Shown here piece after piece: positions 58,481 to 64,000 of a stretch of DNA of 64,000 nt. Below the pieces are notes generated by a model. The model saw nothing but the letters and a program-made list of their open reading frames with translations, was not told the DNA's origin and made no database searches. The DNA comes from Heterocephalus glaber. Lineage: Eukaryota > Chordata > Mammalia > Rodentia > Bathyergidae. The DNA lies in the NCBI RefSeq assembly GCF_000247695.1, contig NW_004624782.1, positions 13,209,457 through 13,273,456 of the forward strand, written 5' to 3'. Positions within the stretch are counted from its first letter, which is position 1. Every line of letters starts with the position of its first letter. Made by a program: the position numbers and the translations under genes.

Positions 58481-58769
58481 AAATCAAATAAGGATCAAAA
58501 TGAATAATAGATATTGGGAAACAGAAAGAAAATGTTGAAATGGGAAGTGGAACAAGGGAGGAAGGAGGGGGAAGGGAAAAGAATAGAAAAAAATGGAAAC
58601 AAAGCTTTTGTAAATAAGGAGGGGAAGATGGATTGAAGGGACGGGAGGGAAATTGGGTAAAAAGAAGAATCAAGATATATCATGTACAGGTACAGATTCC
58701 CAATGATGAATGTGATCATTATATATATCAAAAGTGTACCAATAAAATTAATTTAAAAGATCAATCAAT

Positions 58770-59170
58770 CAATGAAAGACACGAGACACACAGAAAACAA
58801 ATAATAAAATGGCTGAAGTAAATCCTTTCTTACAATAATTACTTTAAATGTAAGTGGATTAAATCCTCAAATTAAAAGGCAGAGATTAGCAAAATGGCTA
58901 AGAAGAGAAAACATGATTCATCAATATTCTGCTCACAGATTCACTTCAGATTCAAAGACACAAAAGGATTGAAAGCAAAAGAATAGAAAAAGATATGGAA
59001 TGCAAACTATATCCAAAAGAGAGCAGAGGTGGCTATGCTACTATCAAATGAAAGAAACTGCAGGTCACAAATCAAATTCCAAATTTAAAAGACTAGAATC
59101 ATATAAAGTATCTTTTCCAAACACAATGGAATAAAAATAGAAATCAATAACAGGACAACAACCACAAGGA
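58770..59170 (+). repeat. L1 ORF2 endonuclease-domain fragment
   Basis: Translates in pieces to the L1 endonuclease start region (TIITLNVNGLNPQIKRQRLA, then KESRGGYAT) with missing catalytic parts and frameshifts. A dead 5' ORF2 fragment. Confidence 0.8.
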
Positions 59171-60014
59171 AAATGTTACAATGTTGAAATGAAGTAACTC
59201 CCCAGCCCATTACTGAAGATTGAACCCAGTATCTTCACACTGAGTTACATTCTCCACCCTTTAAAAAAAATTTTTAATAATTTTTTTGCCAGAACAATTT
59301 TTATTTTCAAAAACAACTTTATTCATGACACACATTTTTTTAAAATTCCCACCCCCTGGAAATGAACTAAAAAAATAAACAAAATCCACCTCCCACCTCC
59401 CTGTTCCCACTTCCTCCCATTCCCTCCAAATAAAAAGGGAAAACAGGCAAAGAAAAAAAAATCTGAAAAACAAAAAGCCCCCCAAAACAAGGTAGTGCAT
59501 TTCCCCAGGGGGAAGGGGAATTTACACTGGAGCCGCTGGGAACGGAACAGAGATCTTCCGGCCACAAAACCTGCAAAGAAGGACACTCAAAACAAAAAAA
59601 GAAACACAAAAGGAAACAAAATAGATCACCAGGCAATCTGGAGGGCAGAGAGCCGAAAGACAGCTGGGGTAGGTGGTAAATCTGCCAGGACAGGAGCAGG
59701 AGGGAGGGCACTATGAAAGGCAGGGAGAAGATGGAGAGAAGGCAACAGAAGGAAGCAGAACAGTTTGATGTCCTTCCAGAGCTCTGGGTTAAAAAAAAAA
59801 ACCCGCCAACCACCCATGCCCACCTACCTTTGAGCAGCTCCCAAAGGGGTGAAGTAGGGCAAGGAAACATGGGCAGCAGCTTGCAGAGTTGAGAAGTGTC
59901 CATGGCGAATCCCCAGAGTGAATGAGCAGCCCCGGCCCCACTCCTTGGGCCTTCCCCTACTCCCCAAAGCAGGTCCCTCCTCAGCAGTTAGTTATAGGAT
60001 TCTCCTCCCTTCCA

Positions 60015-60017
<3 letters not shown>

Positions 60018-60066
<49 letters not shown>

Positions 60067-60164
60067 TTATTTATTTATTTATTTATTTTGGTATTGGGGA
60101 TCGAACTTGGGTCCTTGCGCTTGCGCAGCAGGCGGTGAAACCACTGAGCTAAATCCCCGACCCC
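60018..60164 (-). repeat. ID SINE with a (TG)n(TA)n(TTTA)n microsatellite tail
   Basis: The antisense ID (60084-60164) continues leftwards into TTTA units, then TA, then TG units. This appears to be a microsatellite that grew from the SINE A-tail, inside the PABPN1 retrocopy. Confidence 0.85.
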
Positions 60165-60375
60165 AGTGTATCTTTTTTTTAAAAAAATTTTTTTTCCATC
60201 AAAGTCATCTTCTTTTTTTCTTTTTTTTTTTAAAGTTATTTTGTTTTCCTTCTTTCCTTTTTTACCTCTCTCTCCTCCTAATACACAGGTTTTTTTAGTA
60301 AGGGGAATACCATGATGTCGCTCTAGCCTGGCCCCTGTAGACACGACCTCAGGGCCTGCTGTTAAAACCACTGTA

Positions 60376-60470
60376 GTGGGGATTTAGCTCAGTGGTTCCG
60401 TCGCCTTCCTTGCAAGCACAAGGACCCGAGTTCGATCCCCAGTACAAAAAAAAAAAAGAAAGAAAGAAAA
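60376..60470 (+). repeat. ID SINE inside the PABPN1 pseudogene
   Basis: Full ID (GGGGATTTAGCTCAGTGGTT; GAGTTCGATCCCCAGTAC) flanked on each side by AAAACCACTGTAG, a direct duplication of pseudogene sequence (about 60363-60375 and 60468-60480). Confidence 0.92.
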
Positions 60471-61916
60471 CCACTGTAGAATCGAGAGCAGGAATTGTTG
60501 TAGTTGGTGGTCCAGGCACGGTAGCGGGCATGCGGGAAACCTCGGTCTGTTGTGCTGATGCCTGGTCTATTGGTTCATTTCGGGATCACCTTGATTTGTC
60601 TTCCTCTAAATAGGGACTCATCTAAGGCCAGGGAAGTCCTCACTGACTCTTTGTCTGAGAACTCTATATACGCAAACCCTTTGGGATGGCCACTAAATTT
60701 GTCACAAAGTATGGTGACACAGCTGACTGAACCACAGCCATGAAAGTGAGCTTCTAGCTCTTCTGCTGTTGCACCATAGTCCACATTGCCAACATAGATG
60801 GAACGAGCATCAGCCTTCATTCTCTCTTCACTAGACATGATCACTGGGCCAGCATTGCCTAGAGGTGGACTCATACTCATCTGCTTCTCTACCTCGTTCT
60901 GCAGCTCTTTTAGCTTCTCAGCTTCTTCCTCCATCTCCGTGACTCGAGCTTTGATCACTTCCAGCTCCTGGGGAGATTAGGAACTTGGAGCAGAGTCACA
61001 GTCACTTAATAGTTCCCCCCAAAACTTATCAGCCATCTCAGCTTCAGTGATCAGGGAGAACTACAAGGATGTGCACTGAAGACAAACTCCTAATAATTTT
61101 GATTGGGTCCCATGATTTCCAGGGCTGGCAGGGTCCTCCAAGATATTCTAGTCAATGATCTGGGTGATGCTTGAATTCCTTCTATACTCTGGGCTTGATC
61201 CACACACTCACAAAACAAGCCAACCCTTCACAGCCAGGATACAAGGCCTCGCTCTTCCTTTCTCCTCAGGAGGATGGCCTAGGAGAGTCTGCTCCATAGC
61301 TTTTCTTTGCCTGGCTCAAGTCCCAGCTTCCAGGAAGAAGCCTACCTGAGGCAACTGTACTTCTTCTGCCTTCAGAGCCAGCTCCAAATCAGGAGGTGGC
61401 ATAGCACCACCAAGAAGCCCAGAATCCCCCAGATTCCTCTGTGGCCAGGCCAATGGGATTAAAATGAACTTTGTTACCTGAGGATTTGTTCACGGAGATG
61501 TACTGTGTACTCAGGCATAGTTCCCATGGCTACAGGCTCACAGCAAGAAGGGAATGGTATACGCAGAGTCTTCCTGTACAAGAGGGATCTGACCTCATTC
61601 AGAGTCAAACATGCAGCAGGAAACCTTGCAAATGGCACAGCATGAATAAGGTTCGCAGAGTTCTGAATGACTTAACAGGAAAGAACATTAAATGAAATAG
61701 TACATGTGGAAGTGTGTGTTCTATCCCTGGTTCAGCTTGAGTGCTTAATAGCTGTCAATTGTTCATCACAATATTAACTTTTACATCCAGCAGGGAGACC
61801 ATCCAACTGGAAGATTGCTAACTGGTAGCCCTCAGACCAAATCCTACCCACAAACCTGGTTTTTTGACAGAGTATTTAAAACTTGTTTTGAGTCAACTTT
61901 AAAAATTGGTGTCTTG

Positions 61917-62177
61917 GGGCCGGAGATTTAGATCAGTGGTTTCACCGCCTGCTGCGTAAGCGCAAGGACCCGAGTTCGATCTCTGGTACCAAAAAAAAAG
62001 AAAAAAAAAAAACAACCCCAAAATTGGTGTCTTTCACTGAAAAAAGAAACCCAATTTCCAGTGTTAATGCCTTCATGTCAAGAACACACCTGGGCTGGGG
62101 ATTTAGCTTAGTAGCTCCAGCGCCTGCCTCGAAAGTTCAAGGTCCCAAGTTCAATCCCCAGTACCAAAAAAAAAAAG
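61917..62177 (+). repeat. Two ID SINEs
   Basis: IDs at 61917-62012 and 62091-62177. The unique stretch AAATTGGTGTCTT occurs before the first and again after it, marking its target-site duplication. Confidence 0.88.
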
Positions 62178-62649
62178 AGCACACCTACAATGGAACAAAG
62201 TTGGGTCTGTTGACCGATAACAATGAGGAAGACAACACAATCTGGGAAACTGTGAGGAAACTGAGCAAAAGGGTGTTAAAACGACTCATTCTGGGATGTA
62301 TGCTTGTGTTAGGTTTCTGGGTTGGACTCAGAGGGCTGAGCTCTGTAATTTCTGTGTAAAAGGTGGGTGAAAAGGAGCAAGACTAAACAGTTTGACTGAT
62401 GTTCTCAGTTTTCTTTGTGCTCAGACATGAGGGTAGACTAGGCTTGTTTTTGTGTTGAACCACCACAGTCATGGAACGGCCTTGTCTTGGTGGGGTTGTT
62501 GTCCTACGAAACTGTTTATGCTCCCAAAGGGAAAACGGCAGCCTGGCCATGACAGTGCCGGGCTGTCAGGGTCAGCACTTCCTGCTCTGTTTCCCCGCTT
62601 GGCCAAGCCAGGTGAAGTCAGGCCCCAAGACACCCCCATCCAACTCCTC

Positions 62650-62815
<166 letters not shown>

Positions 62816-62828
62816 AAAAACAAAAAAA

Positions 62829-62915
62829 CGGCCAGGGATTCAGCTCAAGTGCTGGCACCTGGCTCTCCAGTGCAAGCGCAAGGTCCTGAGTTTGATCTCC
62901 GTACCAAAAAAAAAA
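62829..62915 (+). repeat. ID SINE
   Basis: GGCCAGGGATTCAGCTCAAG, GAGTTTGATCTCCGTACC, A-tail; a more decayed copy. Confidence 0.8.
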
Positions 62916-62934
62916 AAGCGTGCTGTAGTCAGGG

Positions 62935-63480
62935 TTTGGAAGGGAATAGATTTAATACAGGACACACAATTTACAGGATTATTTTATAATATTCACCCAG
63001 AAAGTCGAATGCAGAGGGGTGCAAGAGATCTTTCCACACACTAGAGACCGGAAGAATCCAGCCAAGGGACAGATCCTGCGGCAGTGTCCCGTACAAGTCC
63101 CGCTGAAGGCCCAGAGCCCACCGCAGTGTCTCATGCAAATCTGTGTCAGGGATCTGCACTGAGAAGGCCAAAGGCCAGCAGTGGAAGCCAGAAAGCCTGC
63201 GCTGGCAGGGTGAAGGATTTCTGCCACCAGGCTGAGGGGTCTCCACTGGAGCCAGGAAGTGATGTTCAAGGTGAAGACCAGAGCTCCTGAGAAGAACAGC
63301 AGCAGTTCTCAGAGACATCAAGGCCCTAAGCTCCTCTGACAATGAGAACAGGAAATCCAGCTTTGGCAAGCTTCTCCAGGAAAACCAACAGCATACAATC
63401 TTCCCCTCCAGTTCTCCTTTCATGCCATCCTCAGGTGGGTCTTCCATGCCCAGAACCACATTGACTTGGTTCAGCTGGGC
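62935..63480 (-). other. Unrecognised unique stretch with a 162-codon open frame
   Basis: A minus-strand frame at 63459-62971 starts MVLGMEDPPEDGMKGELEGK and ends DFLGEYYKIIL. I recognise no family, and the composition is not strongly gene-like. It may be a decayed retrocopy or chance. No splice or promoter signal is evident. Confidence 0.25.
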
Positions 63481-63606
63481 ATGCCAAGTTGACCATTAGT
63501 TAATCCACCACCTAGGGATTACATTAACATTTTGAAATCTTTACTCTGTAGATAAGTATATTTTAATCCCCCCCCTTGTATTTTTATTTAACTCAGGAAG
63601 GAGCTT

Positions 63607-63688
63607 TTTTTTTGGTACCGGTGATCGAACTTGGGTCCTTGCACCTGCGCAGCAGGCAGCGAAACCACTGAGCCAAATCCCCAGCTCC
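63607..63688 (-). repeat. ID SINE
   Basis: Antisense ID: TTTTTTTTGGTACCGGTGAT and CCACTGAGCCAAATCCCC. Confidence 0.88.
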
Positions 63689-64000
63689 AAGGAAGGAGCT
63701 TTTGAGGTGGAGGCAGGGGTGGTTTGCCACCTCCTTAGCTAGTACAACAGTGTGCCTTGGATCCGCACACATCCGACTCTTGTGGTCACAGTAGCTATGT
63801 TTCCTGGGCAGGTCGGAGTGGTACCAGCGGTTGTGCCTTTACTGAGCTTAATGGCATCCGTGGACTTTGTCATATGCTGCTTTGAGTAAACCAGGAAACA
63901 GCCCTTTGCAGCCTGAGAAAGCCCCAAAGCTCTGGGTTTGCCTCCTCACCAATCATAACTGAATGTTTTTAGCTTCAGAATGTGTTATATCATTTGAATT

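Larger units (their letters stand above)
59288..60969 (-). pseudogene. PABPN1 processed pseudogene, 5'-truncated
   Basis: Intron-less copy of nuclear poly(A)-binding protein 1 from the coiled-coil segment ([20 protein letters not shown]) through a whole RRM (RNP2 IYVGNV, RNP1 KGFAYIEF) to the C-terminal region and a long 3' UTR with the end signal ATGAATAAAG near 59330. The frame is closed by a TGA right after QIKVIPK (an Arg codon turned to stop), with another stop further on. The Ala/Glu-rich exon 1 part is absent. Two ID SINEs are nested in it: 60376-60470 in the C-terminal coding part and 60084-60164 in the 3' UTR. The upstream edge of homology falls at CTCCCCAG/GAGCTGGAAG, which looks like the exon 2 splice acceptor. 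A non-functional retrocopy is the best reading. Confidence 0.93.

Noticed and set aside
59922..60298. Coding potential across the TG/TA microsatellite
   Set aside because: The frame is made of simple repeats and an antisense ID inside the PABPN1 retrocopy 3' UTR.
60575..60958. An intact RRM gene related to PABPN1
   Set aside because: No introns, no N-terminal exon, an in-frame stop after QIKVIPK and two SINE insertions; it is a processed pseudogene.

Overview
The window is mammalian nuclear DNA, almost certainly from a rodent. It has spliced genes with GT-AG introns, CpG-rich promoters, old L2 and MIR remnants, and dozens of rodent SINEs: tRNA-derived ID elements, B1 elements and composite B1-dID elements. 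Composite B1-dID elements and an ID variant reading 'GTGGTTCCACCGCCTGCCT' point away from mouse and rat, towards a squirrel-related or Castorimorpha-like rodent (beaver, kangaroo rat). The exact species is only a guess. The gene order and orientation match the conserved block known from human 16p11.2: TLCD3B (FAM57B) - C16orf92/FIMP - DOC2A - INO80E - HIRIP3 - TAOK2 - TMEM219.

Layout. 1-2,715: last three coding exons of TLCD3B (+), cut by the window edge. 2,845-3,720: FIMP (-), tail to tail with TLCD3B. 3,720-8,000: intergenic, with an L2 remnant, SINEs and a CTCF-like site. 8,000-12,310: DOC2A (+), ten coding exons, 395 aa. 12,320-20,844: INO80E (-), seven coding exons, 244 aa, tail to tail with DOC2A. 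20,845-21,551: CpG-rich bidirectional promoter. 21,552-24,180: HIRIP3 (+), seven exons, 587 aa. 24,970-43,100: TAOK2 (-), a kinase gene with two alternative 3' ends that reconstruct to 1232 and 1049 aa. 44,165-53,075: TMEM219 (-), with one coding exon probably lost in a 777-base run of N. 54,250-64,000: repeat-rich, with a PABPN1 processed pseudogene, a FAM133-like fragment, L1 pieces and a solo LTR. An RPL24 processed pseudogene lies inside the inferred last TMEM219 intron.

Functionally the genes are unrelated neighbours: a TLC-domain membrane protein, a sperm membrane protein, a synaptic calcium sensor, an INO80 remodeller subunit, a histone chaperone, a MAP3K and a death-receptor-like membrane protein. 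No new system was found. The least expected observations are: three consecutive HIRIP3 introns (84, 81, 78 nt) that are all multiples of three and stop-free; a diverged repeat of about 30 bp at the TAOK2 5' end; a PABPN1 retrocopy whose 5' homology stops at an exon-2-like splice acceptor; and an inverted block inside an L1.
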